Shown piece by piece: positions 1 through 54,850 of a stretch of 64,000 nucleotides of DNA. Within the stretch, counting starts at the first letter, position 1. Each line of letters starts with the position of its first letter. The stretch lies in NCBI RefSeq assembly GCF_958450345.1, contig NW_027052672.1, positions 310,001-374,000 of the forward strand, written 5' to 3'. The position numbers and the translations under genes are program-made. The stretch comes from Calliphora vicina (lineage: Eukaryota > Arthropoda > Insecta > Diptera > Calliphoridae). Below the pieces are notes generated by a model, which saw only the letters and a program-made list of their open reading frames with translations, was not told where the DNA came from and did not search any database.

Positions 1-354
1 AAATAGTTTTGATTTGCATTTTAAATTAATATGTATGTAATTCAATAAAGTTTTGTTTAATTATGTCATTAAAATTTATTTTTCTCAAAAATCATTTAAA
101 ATATTTTTCACAATCCATACAAAACTTAATGTCGTTCAAATTAGTGATATATTGCATGAAATTTAATTAGTAACCGAGGAAAAAGATTTAACTTTCACAC
201 CATTTTCATTTAAATTGCAACAAATGTTTGGATTTATTATCTTTTTATAATTTTTAAAATAACGTTTATAAAAATATATAAATTAATTGAATAAATAATT
301 AAAAATTGTACTAAAATATTAGGAGTGAGTATTTTATCAAAATATCAAAAATAA
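1..354. other. AT-rich sequence downstream of Srrm234, nothing recognised
   Basis: No reading frame, RNA gene or repeat border was recognised here. Confidence 0.5.
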
Positions 355-1031
355 CACTACTCGACATCCAAAAAGGGCTCCTCGTGTAAACCATACTTTT
401 ATATATGTAATTATAGCTCGCTGAAAATAAATATGGTAACAATTTTAAATTCGTACCTGCAGTTTTCGAGATATTTCCACTATTATGTTTTCACTAAAAG
501 TCCTATTTTTTTAAAGTTTTACCTTAGGAACGTGGAATTTAGTTGAAAAAGTTAAGAACTTATTTAGTTTTAAAATCTGTGGAAGTTGAGCTCCTAATTA
601 AGTACCATTTTTTAATATTTAAGGATGTTACCAGGATTATGCAATTCAATTGCAAATTTTAATATAAAACATTCACCCGATTCACGGTTGGCATATGCGT
701 TTTGGACCACCTACAGTTTCGTACTAAATTAAAGATTAAATGCAACATGTTTCTTTAATCTAGTACCAAACTGTTGATGTCGCAAAACGCCTACGCCAAA
801 AGCGATAAGGATGGTTAATCGTAAAATTGTCTAGTTTCCGTGGTACTCAAACATTCTTGAGGTAAAACTATTTAAAAAAATAGATTTTTTCGTGAGAAAT
901 CAAATATCTCGAAAACTGCAGGTACGAGTTTAAGATGTGTGCCATATTTGTGATCAGCGTACAAAAATTATATAAAAACAATGTTTTGTACGAGGAGCCC
1001 TTCCCAAAAATTGTAATTTGTATAGTAGTGT
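355..1031. mobile_element. Foldback-type inverted-repeat element, about 680 bp
   Basis: The two halves are reverse complements: ACACTACT near 355 mirrors AGTAGTGT at 1024-1031, AAAGGGCTCCTCGT mirrors ACGAGGAGCCCTT, and CGTACCTGCAGTTTTCGAGA (453-472) is matched near 909-928. The middle (about 690-800) is itself an inverted pair around CGTTTTGG/GCAAAACG. No coding capacity. It lies just beyond the 3' end of Srrm234. Confidence 0.75.
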
Positions 1032-1260
1032 AATTAATAAAAGATTGTTAAAATTAAATTTACATAAAATATTTGTTTTATACAATTTAAATGCAATGTA
1101 TAATAATAAATTTAAATGTGGGTAATTCCTTATCAAATGGTATATTCAATAATAAAAAAACTATTACGAATTATTACAAATTGATTTTGTTATCAAAACA
1201 AATTTAAAATTTTTCTGTCATAGTTTTTTGTTATTGAACAGACCAAAAATTTAAAGGTTT

Positions 1261-1388
1261 ACCCCCAGTAACACGAAGGCTGGTTATGTATTAACTAATA
1301 GTTATACTGACAGTTTTCATACAAAAATAATTTTAACCGACAGTATAACTATTAGTTAAGGCATAACCAGGCTTCGTGTTAATGGGGG
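1261..1388. mobile_element. Small hairpin MITE, 128 bp
   Basis: ACCCCCAGTAACACGAAGGC at the left is mirrored by CTTCGTGTTAATGGGGGT at the right, and the inverted match continues inward. Almost the whole unit folds into one stem. It sits 70-200 nt beyond the distal poly(A) signals of Srrm234. Confidence 0.75.
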
Positions 1389-1457
1389 TTAGCAAGATAT
1401 ATTTTTAAAAGCTTAAAATTAACAACTAATAATAATGACTTAAAGTTTTAAAAACAA

Positions 1458-1468
1458 TTTATTTTATT
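1458..1468 (-). terminator. Distal polyadenylation signals of Srrm234
   Basis: On the minus strand two overlapping AATAAA hexamers occur at 1463-1468 and 1458-1463, 57-68 nt after the stop codon of the eMIC exon. They would define the 3' end of the eMIC-containing transcript. No transcript data are available here. Confidence 0.6.
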
Positions 1469-1525
1469 CATTCTGTTGATCAGCATTTAATGAAGACCAC
1501 TTATAACTGAGCAGTTACATCAATA

Positions 1526-44727
<43,202 letters not shown>

Positions 44728-45080
44728 CTGCAAATATAATAAATTTGAAATTATTAAAATTATGTTACATTGTCATCATTAAGATTACAGTTCTAAGAAA
44801 AATGTTTCTATAAAAAAATTATTTCTTATTAGGCAAATTATATCTTTACTATGTATATGATACTAATAACTATCACAATAAGGGTTTGGGAAAATTCCAG
44901 TGAAAACGGGAAATTTTAGTTGTAAATAATTTATATAAAAATAATAGTTTTCCACAATTTAAATTTTCTCTAATTAATAAATTTTAGATTTTTTATTTGA
45001 ATGGAATTGAACCCGTAGTTATTATTTCGATCGATTTTTTTTAGATTTTTTCGATTTTGTTAATTTCCAAAAGATTCAGG
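44728..45080 (-). other. Srrm234 intron upstream of exon 44577-44727
   Basis: Acceptor TTTGCAG adjoins the exon. The rest is AT-rich with no recognised element. Confidence 0.5.
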
Positions 45081-45331
45081 GCCTAATTTTGTAAATCTCG
45101 TCACCATGTGATATTTATGTGCAAAAACAAAATTTCAAAAATTTTTAAAATTTGTTTTTGTTTTATTTACAAATTCTGAACAAAACAAAATTCAAGCGTT
45201 GATTTGCCTTTCATAATTAGAAAATTTTGTATATAAAACAAAAAAAAAACAAATTTTTAAAATTTTTGAAATTTTGTTTTTGCTTTCCTAAAAATATCAC
45301 TTTGGTGACGTGATTTACAAAATTAGGGCCT
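45081..45331. mobile_element. MITE with GGCCTAATTTTGTAAATC ends
   Basis: The left end GGCCTAATTTTGTAAATC is mirrored by GATTTACAAAATTAGGGCC. Inner blocks AAAACAAAATTTCAAAAA / TTTTTGAAATTTTGTTTT also pair. About 250 bp, non-coding. Confidence 0.75.
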
Positions 45332-45462
45332 TAATAATTCTGAAATTAATAAAAGGCAAATAGTGCTATCCATGGTACAATTATTTACCAGATACAATTA
45401 TTAGAGAGAGTTTCCAATGTTCACCCCTAAAACTTCAAACTATGTATTTAATCACTTAACTT

Positions 45463-46267
45463 TTTATACCCTTCAGCTTCGTGAGAAGGGTATATATAAG
45501 TTTGTCATTCCGTTTGTAATTTCTACATTTTTCATTTCCAACCCTATAAAGTATATATATTCTGGATCCTTATAGATAGCGGAGTCGATTAAGCCATGTC
45601 CGTTTGTCTGTCTGTCCGTCTGTCTGTCTGTCTGTTGAAATCAATTTTCTGAAGGCCCCAGATATCTCCGGGATCCAAATCTTCAACAATTCTGTCAGAC
45701 ATACTTTCGAGAATTTTGCTATTTAAAATCAGCAAAATCCGTCCATAAATAACGGAGATATGAGCAAAAATCCGAGACAACCTCTGAAAATTTCATCAAA
45801 AAACACAATGTATTGCATGCTTTGACAAAAAAACAACAAAACGTATGGTTGGATGTGCAAGCTTTGCGTATTTTGTTTTTTTTTGGGTTTTGTTTCTTTT
45901 GGCGTTGTTGTTGTTTTTTATACAACTAAACGTTTGTTTGGTTGTGTGTTGGTTTTTTTGACAAAAAAAGCATGCTTTGCGTATTTTGTTTTTCTTTTGT
46001 GTTTTGTTTCTTTTGGCGTTGTTGTTGTTTTTTATACAATTAAACGTATGTTTGGATGTGTGTTGGTTTCATTGCCTTGCGTATTTTGTTTTTGTTTTTT
46101 CTTTTGGTGTTCTGTTTCGTTTGGCGTTGTTGTTGTTTTTTGTGTTCTTGATAAATTTAGGATGCTGTACGCTGAAAGTGGGCAATGTACATACCTATAT
46201 ACTAATTATAAAAAGGTGAAGGGTATATAAGATTCGGCATAGCCGAATATAGCACTCTTACTTGTTT
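45463..46267 (-). mobile_element. Intact CAGA-type repeat (variant 2)
   Basis: Tail CCCTTCAGCTTCGTGAGAAG, a short CTGT run, the conserved block, then three imperfect units containing TTTTGGCGTTGTTGTTGTTT and CGTATTTTGTTTTT. It ends with GCTGAAAGTGGGCAATG and the ATTCGGC hairpin. The variant core replaces the A/T-only stretch of variant 1. Confidence 0.75.
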
Positions 46268-46649
46268 TAATTTGTTACCGCGATATTTTATAAATTTGTT
46301 ACGTTTTAACTGAAATTATACACACTTATCTTCAATTGTTAGTAAATTGATGTTTGAAATTTAATTTTTGTGTAACAAAAATTTAAATTCAATTATTTTT
46401 TTAGACATTTCCTTTTTATATTTTTTCATTTTCTTTTGTTTGACATTATAGGGAATGTATAATTGAGAACATACTTTCTAATAATTGTACCTTGTTAGTT
46501 CTGCCATGAGTGCTATCTAACATTTTCTCGAAAATGAGTTTTTTATAGCAAAGTATTCCCTGACTAATTTGTCATCTGTCATTTTAATTAAAAAACAAAT
46601 ATTTCCAATACTTTTTTTCATACAATTTGTATTATGCTATCTAAAGCTT
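46268..46649. other. Unassigned intergenic or intronic sequence
   Basis: AT-rich, no recognised feature. Confidence 0.4.
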
Positions 46650-47183
46650 ATGCATTAAACACGTTGAAGACAGCAGGCTTCACGACTTCACGAACACAAA
46701 TACTGCTGGCTGCGGTTGCAGTCTAGCGTCAGCTGCTGAATTCTTTTAAAGACGACAGCTTCAGAGTAAACAGCTGATTTATAATTCAGTGGTGTCACTT
46801 TAATTTTTTACTTTAATAAAAAATAACCGTACAAAATTCCAAAGTAATTAAGATTTAAACAATTATTTTGAGTAAAAATATATATGTGGTAATAATTTAT
46901 GTACTTGTTATTAATTTATTTCAAAAAAAGTTATCAGAAACTTCTCTTAATTAAGTAAAAAATATATATATTTTTTAAGCACTAATTTGATTTACATTTT
47001 TTATTATATTAGCAACACTATTTCTGTTTTGAAGTTGACAAAAATTGAAATTAGCCTAATTGGGCAGCAGCAGCAAACGAAGTTGTGCTGTCGTCAAAAG
47101 AATCGTCTTCATATAAACGTGTGTATTCTATTTTTGACAGATTGAAGTCGGAAGCCTGCTGTCTTCATTGTGTTTAATGCATT
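46650..47183. mobile_element. Complete TIR element with ATGCATTAAAC ends
   Basis: ATGCATTAAACACGTTGAAG and GACAGCAGGCTTC at the left mirror GAAGCCTGCTGTCTTCATTG and GTTTAATGCAT at the right. 534 bp, non-coding. A partial relative is at 8480-8773. Confidence 0.75.
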
Positions 47184-47945
47184 AGTATGCTTAAACGCAT
47201 ATGCTTAAACGCATATGCTTAAAAATAACAACAAATGCCTCTATCAGCCTCTATAAATTTAACATATGTCAGCAAATGGTAATTCAACATATGAGTTAGC
47301 ATACAATTGTTGTGTCTACACGATATGTTGAATTTCATATGATAATATGTAGAGTCAGAGTCAAAATTTACACGCATTTTCATCTATGAAGCTCAATATT
47401 TTAATTATAGAAAGAAATATATAATTTTGATTAAACTTAAAATTAAATTTAGAGTTTAATCTCTTATTATTTTAAAAAACTTTGAAAATTAAAATTGATT
47501 TCATGGGAAATTTATGCGAAAAAGGGAAAAGTACCTAAAAACAACAGTTAAAATTTAGTATACAGTTGATGGATAACGCTCTATTTTATATCACCAAAAG
47601 TCGAAATTAAAAAGTTTTTATTTTTTTGATCCCCAATTCAGCTTGATTACGGCCTCTAGTTGCCTTTTCATAGAGTTTCCAAGATATTCAGTTATTCACT
47701 GGTGCATAATCCTATAAACGCACACTACTTTTTTTTAAAAAAATTGTAAAAATTGAACAAGAACATATTTAGGAGGCTACAAATTTGTTTATTAAATTAG
47801 TTAAGACTTCACTTAAAATATTGTTTACAAAAAAAATTCATTTGTACTTTATTTATTTTTTTTTACTTAATTTTTGAGATTAACAGCCATTTTTAAAGGT
47901 ATTTTCATATAAACGCACTTTAATTTATGGGCCACTGTATCATTA

Positions 47946-48924
47946 TTAATAATGTGTGGATGATCCTTTGTTATGGATTGTTTCAAAAATACGGTCTGGC
48001 ATTGATTCCAATAATTTTTTAAGCAGATCCCAGACTTGTTTAATTCTTAGTTTCAGCTCTGTCACAGTCATTATGCTTTCATTCTACGCACTATTTGCAT
48101 AAACTTTACGGGCCATGTATCCCGACAAGTTCTCCATTGGGTTTAAGTCCGGACTACAAGCCGGCCAATCCAATAGAGGAATGCTATGCTCATTAAACCA
48201 AGATTTCGTTTGCTTAGAAACATGGATTGCAGCATTATCTTATTGGAATATGCAATCTTCATCCATTTTTTCATCCATAAATGAGAGAAGAGCATTTTCC
48301 AACAGTTCGTTATAAATCGCACTATTAATTTTTGTCGGAACAAAACATATTTTCGACTTGCCAACTGCAGAAAACGCTTCCCAAACCATAACACTGAAAC
48401 CACCGAAATTACGTTTTGACATCCGAACATCGTTTGATCTCAAATCGTGCCAATAGCATGAGTATGAGTCAGTAACATCTAAATTAAATTTTTTTTCGTC
48501 AGAGAAAATTACTTTTTTCCACTCATCTGTCCATTTCATATATTTCCTTGCGAATTTTATACGATTTTCTTTATGGCATTGGTTTACATTTCGGCATTTT
48601 CCATTTTATGTTTTCATCCTTTCGTAAAATGTGTGCAACGTGTTTGGAAGTCACTGGAAGATTCAATTTATTCTTTATTTGTGTGGAATTCAATTTGTTG
48701 CGGGTTGCTTCTTGTTTTATTAGATTAAGTTGTCTTCTTGTTAGTTTTGTATTTCCCTTTGTAGGTTTGCGAACTCCATAATTTTGCCCTTTCTTCAAGA
48801 AATTTCGCACCACACTTTCCGAACGATCGATTTTACGTCCAATTTCTCTATTGGAACATCATTGGTCGTGAAAAAATTGAATTTGAATCTTTTCTTGATC
48901 GGACAAAAAAGTTCCCTTGGGCAT
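47946..48924 (-). pseudogene. Tc1-type transposase, disrupted
   Basis: ATG at 48922-48924 starts MPKGTFLSDQEKIQIQFFHD, with an in-frame TGA two codons later where Gln-x-x is expected. The helix-turn-helix part continues as REIGRKIDRSESVVRNFLKK. The catalytic part shows VIFSDEKKFNLD, then WEAFSAVGKSKI and ACSPDLNPMENL, consistent with a DD34E enzyme. Frameshifts lie near 48570 and 48240. The tail is ESMPDRIFETIHNKG and TAA at 47946-47948. Nearly full length (about 325 codons), but at least one stop and two shifts make it inactive. Confidence 0.8.
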
Positions 48925-49257
48925 CTTTAAAAGTTTAAAAGATGAAATTTATTGATTCAAATAGAAAAAGTTGCAGTAAATTGAGATGTTACTATTAGAA
49001 ACGTACCTTTGGTTAAAAAAAAATAAAATTGATATTTTATTTTTGGTAACTTTTTTAAAAACAAATTTCACGTCTGCGTTTATACGAATCTTCCACTTAA
49101 AATAGCACCAAGAACATTTGATCGCATAATTAAGGCAAACAACAAGAATAAGAAAAAAAACTTGTTTACTTTCAAAAAGTACCGTTAAGTTGTCTCTCAT
49201 TAAAAAAGTTAAATTTTGCTTTTGAATGAGAACAACAAAGATATAACAAAAATATAG

Positions 49258-49930
49258 AAAACAAGTAAGAGTGCTATATTCGGCTGTGCCGAATCTTATA
49301 TACCCTTCACCAAATTATACTTCAAAATTTTAAATATTTATAGGTAAACAAAATTTAATTTTTTTTCCAGTTGTTTTTTTAATTTTTTTGATTCGATTAT
49401 TTTAAATTTTTCAATTTTTTTTTTTAAATTTAAATTTTTTTTTTTAAATTTTAAATTTTTTTTTTTAAATTAAAAAATTTTTTTTTTTGTTTTTTAAATT
49501 TTTTTTTCCTATTTTGACCCATTGTAGGTCCAACTTATATACGTCGTTGCAAATGTTTTGTCTATATTAATGTCTTAGTAATCCAGATATAGGTCAAAAA
49601 TAGGTAAAAAATCGAGGTTGACTTGGTTTTTTCCTCATATCTCAGCCATTTGTGGACCGAGTTTGCTGATTTTAAATAGCAAAATTCTCGAAAGCATGTC
49701 TGACAGAATTATTGAAGATTTGGATCCCGAAGATATCTGGGGTCTTCAGAAAATTGATTTCAACAGACAGACAGTCGGACAGATAGACAGGCGGACATGG
49801 CTTAATCGACTCCGCTATCTATAAGGATCCAGAATATATATACTTTATAGGGTCGGAAATGAAAAATGTAGAAATTACAAACGGAATGACAAACTTATAT
49901 ATACCCTTCTCACGAAGGTGAAGGGTATAA
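49258..49930 (+). mobile_element. Complete CAGA-type repeat (variant 1)
   Basis: Starts AAACAAGTAAGAGTGCTATA and the ATTCGGC hairpin. It has an A/T-only stretch, the conserved block, only three to four CAGA units, and the tail to GAAGGTGAAGGGTATAAAAA. It is inserted just inside the right TIR of the Tc1-type element. Confidence 0.8.
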
Positions 49931-50089
49931 AAATTAAGTGCGTTTATAGGAATATGCACCAGTGTATCTGTAGTAATTTCTCCCCTCTCTTCCGTTAAAG
50001 AGGGTTCGGAGTTCGTTCTTACATGAAATGCTTCGTTTTCCAATATTCCGGTCTAAAATTTCCCACAGGAGCTCTATTGCAATTACAAT

Positions 50090-50290
50090 GAACAGCAGAG
50101 ACTACATACAAATTTTAAAGGAGCATCTGAAAGTAAGTACTGAAAAATTAGGTCCTGTAACACGTTCGTTCATGGGTCGTTCAGAAAGACAATGACCCAA
50201 AGCACACCGCAATAATTGTTAAGGAGTGACTATTGTATAACGCGTCTAAGCAGTTATATTCACCTCCGCAATCTCCAGGCCTTAAAATAA
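50090..50290 (+). pseudogene. Tc1-type transposase remnant
   Basis: NSRDYIQILKEHL is followed, after a shift, by QKDNDPKHTAIIVKE, a stop, and SPPQSPGLK. DNDPKHTA contains the second catalytic Asp region of Tc1 enzymes. Only about 65 codons remain. Confidence 0.65.
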
Positions 50291-50518
50291 TAAGAGATTA
50301 AAATGTAAATTTAATTTTAAGTTTAATAAAACTTATATATTTCTTTCTATAATTAAAATATTGAGCTTCATAGATGAAAATGCGTGCTGTATACTAAATT
50401 TTAACTCTGACTGTATGTTGAGTCGTATGAAAATTTGTTTCAAAATGTCAAATTAATTATCGAAATAGAAATGAAACAAATTTAGTTAAAAAATCTCATT
50501 GTTATTTGCTTTTGCTTA

Positions 50519-50648
50519 ATGTGCTGTTTTTCTATAGCGAGCGAGTACTTTGAGTGGAATTTTAACATGTGTTTTGTTATTGTAACAAAAACAAAATACA
50601 TGTAAAACGTCCACTCAAAACGTTCATTCGCTATAAAAAAACAGCACA
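50519..50648. mobile_element. Hairpin MITE, 130 bp
   Basis: GTGCTGTTTTTCTATAGCGA at the left mirrors CGCTATAAAAAAACAGCAC at the right, with ACATGT near the centre. Its right end supplies the last codons of the adjoining SANT-like frame. Confidence 0.75.
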
Positions 50649-50912
50649 TAAGTTTGTTTTAAATTTAGCTCTGCATTCGTCTGCAGTTCGTTCTCCTATA
50701 AAATCAGCAATTTCTTGCCAAGCTGGTATTTTTGAAAATGTATATTGTGGTGAACTGATGTCACAAAGCGTTGGACATTCTCGAGCAGCAGTTATCGTGA
50801 GTCCATTCAGTATTGACTTTTGGTCTTTCGCAGTTTTCTTGACAACTTGTACTTTTTCAGGTGTTCCCCATTCGGAATCATTTGCCATAAAATCTGTAAT
50901 AATTGCATCCAT
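50649..50912 (-). pseudogene. Fragment with a Myb/SANT-like helix
   Basis: The frame MDAIITDFMANDSEWGTPEK continues to a segment AWQEIADFIGERTADECRAK with KFK following, which resembles a Myb/SANT-like DNA-binding repeat (W...IA...ER...ECR.KF). The reading frame runs into the hairpin MITE at its 3' end, so it is truncated. The source (transposon or host gene) is not recognised. Higher GC than its surroundings suggests former coding sequence. Confidence 0.4.
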
Positions 50913-51107
50913 TTCTGTATATGCTTCTTATTTTAGAATAATAATACTAAAAATATGTTATGACCAGGGAAACCGGAAATATGCTCTAAAAAAAGCGTTT
51001 TAGGCGCTTTAAATATGCAGTAAAAACTTTAAAATATGCTCTTAAAATTTAAAAAATATGCTCTTAAAAAAACAAACTTTTACATAATTTTTAACCAAAA
51101 AAAATTT

Positions 51108-51247
51108 ACTTCAATTTTCAAATAAAAATCGTTGTCTATTGGATCTGAAAACATTTTTAAACATAGAAAATGTTCTTTCGACATCAACTGATGTTACAGG
51201 AGTAAATTTAAAAGACAATATTTCTTTAACACTTAGAACTGTTAAGT
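51108..51247 (-). pseudogene. hAT transposase C-terminal scrap
   Basis: TVLSVKEILSFKFTPVTSVD is followed by VERTFSMFKNVFRSNRQRF and a stop. The (S/N)xDVER(x)FS motif is the hAT dimerisation signature. The rest of the gene is lost. Confidence 0.65.
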
Positions 51248-51312
51248 TTGAGTTAGAACTAAAATTTGATATTTAGATGGAGCTATTATTAAAATAGTGC
51301 TTATTTTATATT

Positions 51313-51555
51313 AAAACAAGTAAGAGAGCTATATTCGGCTGTGCCGAATCTTATATACCCTTCACCTAATTATACTTCAAAATAAAAAATTTAAATATTT
51401 TTAGGTGAACAAAAATTTTTTTTCAGTTTTTTCATTTTTTGGATAAAAAAAATTTTCGAATTGTTATTTTAAATTTTAAAAAAAAAAATTTCTGTTTTTT
51501 AAATTTTTTTTTTGGTGAAAAGCCATCTTTTTTTAAATTTTGAATTTTAAACAAA
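51313..51555 (+). mobile_element. 5' fragment of a CAGA-type repeat
   Basis: AAACAAGTAAGAGAGCTATA, the ATTCGGC hairpin and part of the A/T stretch are present; the conserved block and CAGA run are absent. Confidence 0.75.
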
Positions 51556-51924
51556 GGAAGTAAAAACCTGTAACACAACAGCGAAAAATAAGTAAGACAA
51601 AATTTGTTTTTGATAAACTCAAAATATGCTATTAAATATTTTGCTCTAAAAACGCAAAATATGACATAAATATGCTCTTAAAACAAATATATGCAAAAAT
51701 ATGTATTTAAGGGTAAAATATGCAAAAATATGCACTAACAAATCGATGAAACGTGTTCTGAAACGTGTAAATATCTTATCCATGTGCTCATTAGACTCAC
51801 CAGAAAAAACATGCATTTGCATATTTTGGTTTCCCTGGTTATGACTATGGATCGGATTTATATGCAAATGCTTATTTTGTCCAAATACCAAATGAAGATT
51901 TTTGGAAAAACACACGGACTGAAC

Positions 51925-52340
51925 TGTATAGGTTCGACTCTACTACCAAGGGTAGTAAAACCCTATACTCAGTTTGGCGATTTTGCTGACCAATTTTCTG
52001 AAAATCAGTGGGCCAACAGCTAATTCATACTTGGTGATACCGCTTAACTATATATGGCAATAATATAGCTGACTCCACCAAAACAATTTTGTTCACATTT
52101 TTTTTACCAAAAAAATGTGTCCTTTTTTGAAAAAAATATAGGAACAAAATTTTATTTTCACTTTTTTTAGAATAACTTTCAGGGGCTCCTAATTTTTCTC
52201 TAACAATATTTAGCAAAGTTGTAGCTACGGTAAAGCTGAACAACTCTTGTGAACATATCAATGCAATCTGAACGTGACTAGGCAATCTCAATAGCACATA
52301 AAGATCACTTTGTACCTTAAAAATTTTCGATTTTTACTAT
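51925..52340. mobile_element. Single-arm fragment of the TATAGGTTCG foldback family
   Basis: TATAGGTTCGACTCTACTAC, AAACCCTATACTCAGTTTGG, GGCAATAATATAGCT and TTAGCAAAGTTGTAGCTACG match the arm of the element at 3768-5997. Confidence 0.7.
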
Positions 52341-52768
52341 TTTGATGCTAAAACAAAGATTTTTTTGAAGCATATTTCAGGCGCATAAATATCTTTCAAC
52401 AAATATATATTTTCAATATATGTATTTACATTTTAAATCAGTAATTTACAGTAAATTGATAAATCAGGCATGTTAGAATATATATTCTATATGCTAGCAA
52501 ATTTGCCGTATGCTGAAAAGTGTATATAAACAAATAACATATTTGTCAGCAAACGATAGAAATTTGTTAAAAAGTAAAAATAGGTTGTCTACACGATATG
52601 CTAAATTTTTGAACATACGTTTGTTGGAATTGTTAATAAATACCCATGTTGACACTGGTATCAAATTTTTCAACATAAATATGCTGATTCAACATATCGT
52701 GTAGACTAACTTATTTTGTTAGTAAAATAGTGATATCTACATAAGAAATATTTGTATGTACATATATA
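52341..52768. repeat. Repeats of ACACGATATG / CATATCGTGTAGAC
   Basis: GTCTACACGATATGCTAAAT (52590s) and CAACATATCGTGTAGAC (52690s) form an inverted pair. A similar GTCTACACGATATGTTGAAT occurs at 47310-47330. Probably a short TIR element; borders not defined. Confidence 0.4.
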
Positions 52769-54394
52769 TATGGGGCATTTCATGTCAAGTGAACCAAGTG
52801 AAATCGATGTCTTCCGAACTTTTTTGACTTTTTTTTAAAATGGGCCCTTTTTTTCTTAAAATAAAGCTTAGATATTTTCCTTGAACACCTATTTGGTCGC
52901 TTAGTGGGATGCGAGTGGAATATCTATCAAAATAAATATTTTGTAACTCAAAACATAAAATTTTTGACTTTTTTTGCAAAATCAAAAACTTTGTTGACTT
53001 TTTTTTCAAAATGGACCCTTTTTTAATTGTTTTTTTAGCTCAAACAAAAGCTTAGATATTATCCTTGAAGACCCTTTTGGTCGCTTAGTGGGATGCGAGT
53101 GGGATATCTATCAAAATAAATAATTTTTAACTCAAGACTTACAATTTTTGACTTTTTTTTTTTGCAATTACGAATTTTTTTTTCAAAATGGGCCCTTTTT
53201 TAAAAAAAAAATTTTTTAGTCAAAAGAAAGCTTAGGTCCATTCCTTTAAGATATTTTTAGTCCCTTAGTGGGATGCGAGTGGGATATCTATCAAAATAAA
53301 TATTTTATAACTCAAGAAATACAATTTTTGACTTTTTTTTTTCAAAATCGATTTTTTCTCCAATATGGGCCCTTTTTTTAAATTTTTTTTTTGCTCAAAA
53401 GAAAGCTTAGTTCTTTACCTTTAAGACCTATTTGGTCGCATAGTGGGATATCTATCAATATAAATGTTTTAACACAAAAATTGTATGTCTTGAGTTACAA
53501 AACATTTATTTTGATATATATCCCACTCGTATCCCACTAAGCGACCAAAACCATCTTAAAGGAAAAGGGCCCATTTTAAAAAAAAGTCAAAAAAGTTTTT
53601 GATTCTGCCAAAAAAATCAAAAATTGTATATCTTGAGTTACAAAATATTTATTTTCATAGATATCCCACTCGTATCCCACTAAGGGACCTACAATATCTT
53701 AAAGGAATGGACCTAAGCTTTCTTTTGACTAAAAAAAAAAAATTTAAAAAAGGGCCCATTTTGAAAAAAAATCGAATTTGCAAAAAAAAGTCAATAATTG
53801 AATGTCTTGAGATACAACATTTTTATTTTGATAGATATCCCACTCACATCTTACTAAGTGACAAATAGGACCTAAGCTTTCTTTTGAGCAAAAAAAAAAA
53901 TTTTAAAATTTTTTTTTCAAAATATTGGAAAAAAATTTAGATTTTGCAAAAAAAAAAAAAAATTTATGTCTTGCGTTACAAAATATTTATTTTGATAGAT
54001 ATCCCACTCGTATCCCACTAAAGGACTAAAAATATCTTAAAGGAATGGACCTAGGCTTACTTTTGAGCAAAAAAAGATTTAAAAAAAGGGCCCAAAATAT
54101 TTATTTTGATAGATATCCCACTCGCATCCCACTAAGGGACTAAAAATATCTTAAAGGAATGGACCTAAGCTTTCTTTTGACTAAAAAAAAATTTTTAAAA
54201 AAGGGCCCATTTTGAAAAAAAAAATTGTAAGTCTTGAGTTAAAAAATATTTATTTTGATAGATATCCCACTCGCATCCCACTAAGCGACCAAAAGGGTCT
54301 TCAAGGATAATATCTAAGCTTTTGTTTGAGCTAAAAAAAAATTAAAAAAGTTACTATCCAATAGAACTAACCTTGGTGCAAATTTCATCCCGTG
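52769..54394. mobile_element. Gene-less palindromic relative of the 662-codon element
   Basis: Begins ATATGGGGCATTTCATGTCA. The left arm has five TTAGTGGGATGCGAGTGG-type sub-units and the right arm the mirrored CCACTCG(C/T)ATCCCACTAA series, turning near 53485. The right end stops inside GCACCAAGG/CTATTGGATAG, before the terminus. The interior and gene are absent. Confidence 0.75.
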
Positions 54395-54850
54395 CACCAG
54401 TTCTATTGGATAGTAATTCAGACACAATTTTTCAACAAGATCGGTCGAGAACTCTCTGAGTTAGAGGTGGTCAAAGTTTGACATTTTGGTCAAGCAGGTG
54501 TTTTTTCTTATCGATGTAACTTATTACCTATTGTTCTTAGCAATATGTGTCCCAAATAGTTTAGATAGCTCTTTCTTCAATATTTCGAAAACAAATATTT
54601 AAAAAAAAAATAAAAAATTTTTAATATTTTTTTTCCGAAATCAATAACTTTTTTTTTAAATGGACTTTTTTTTCTTAAAATAAAGCCTTTTTTATTTTTC
54701 TGAAACAAAAGCTTAGATATTTTCCTTGAAGACACTTTTGGTCGCGTAGTGGGATAAATATTTTTTAACTCAAGACTTACAATTTTTGACTTTTTTTTTT
54801 TGCAAAATCTAACTTTTTTCCAAAATGGGCCCTTTTTTAAAATTTTTTTT
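54395..54850 (+). mobile_element. Second arm fragment of the same foldback family
   Basis: Begins at CAGTTCTATTGGATAGTAAT, head-to-head with the previous copy, followed by GAACTCTCTGAGTT, ACCTATTGTTCTTAGC and one degenerate TTTTGGTCGCGTAGTGGG unit. Confidence 0.7.

Larger units (their letters stand above)
47697..49964 (-). mobile_element. Inner Tc1-type element with IR/DR ends
   Basis: CACTGGTGCATAATCCTATA and AACGCAC at the left mirror GTGCGTTTATAGGAATATGC and ACCAGTG at the right. A second ATAAACGCACTTTAATTTAT copy near 47908 and TGCGTTTATACGAATC at 49077 give the inverted/direct repeat arrangement of many Tc1 elements. It carries one transposase pseudogene and a CAGA-type repeat inserted near its right end. 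Confidence 0.75.
47352..50413. mobile_element. Outer Tc1-type element with long TIRs, filled by a second Tc1
   Basis: TCAGAGTCAAAATTTACACG and ATTTTCATCTATGAAGCTCA at the left are mirrored at 50330-50413, including the TTATAGAAAGAAATATATAA block. Between arm and inner element are Tc1 transposase scraps: LGNSMKRQLEAVIK on the minus strand (47625-47690) and the 50090-50290 remnant on the plus strand. Confidence 0.65.
50965..51837 (-). mobile_element. hAT element, internally deleted, 873 bp
   Basis: The ends CAGGGAAACC and GGTTTCCCTG are flanked by the exact 8 bp duplication GTTATGAC (50957-50964 and 51838-51845). Sub-terminal ATATGCTCTTA motifs repeat. It keeps a transposase scrap (51108-51247) and contains a CAGA-type fragment (51313-51555). 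Confidence 0.9.
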
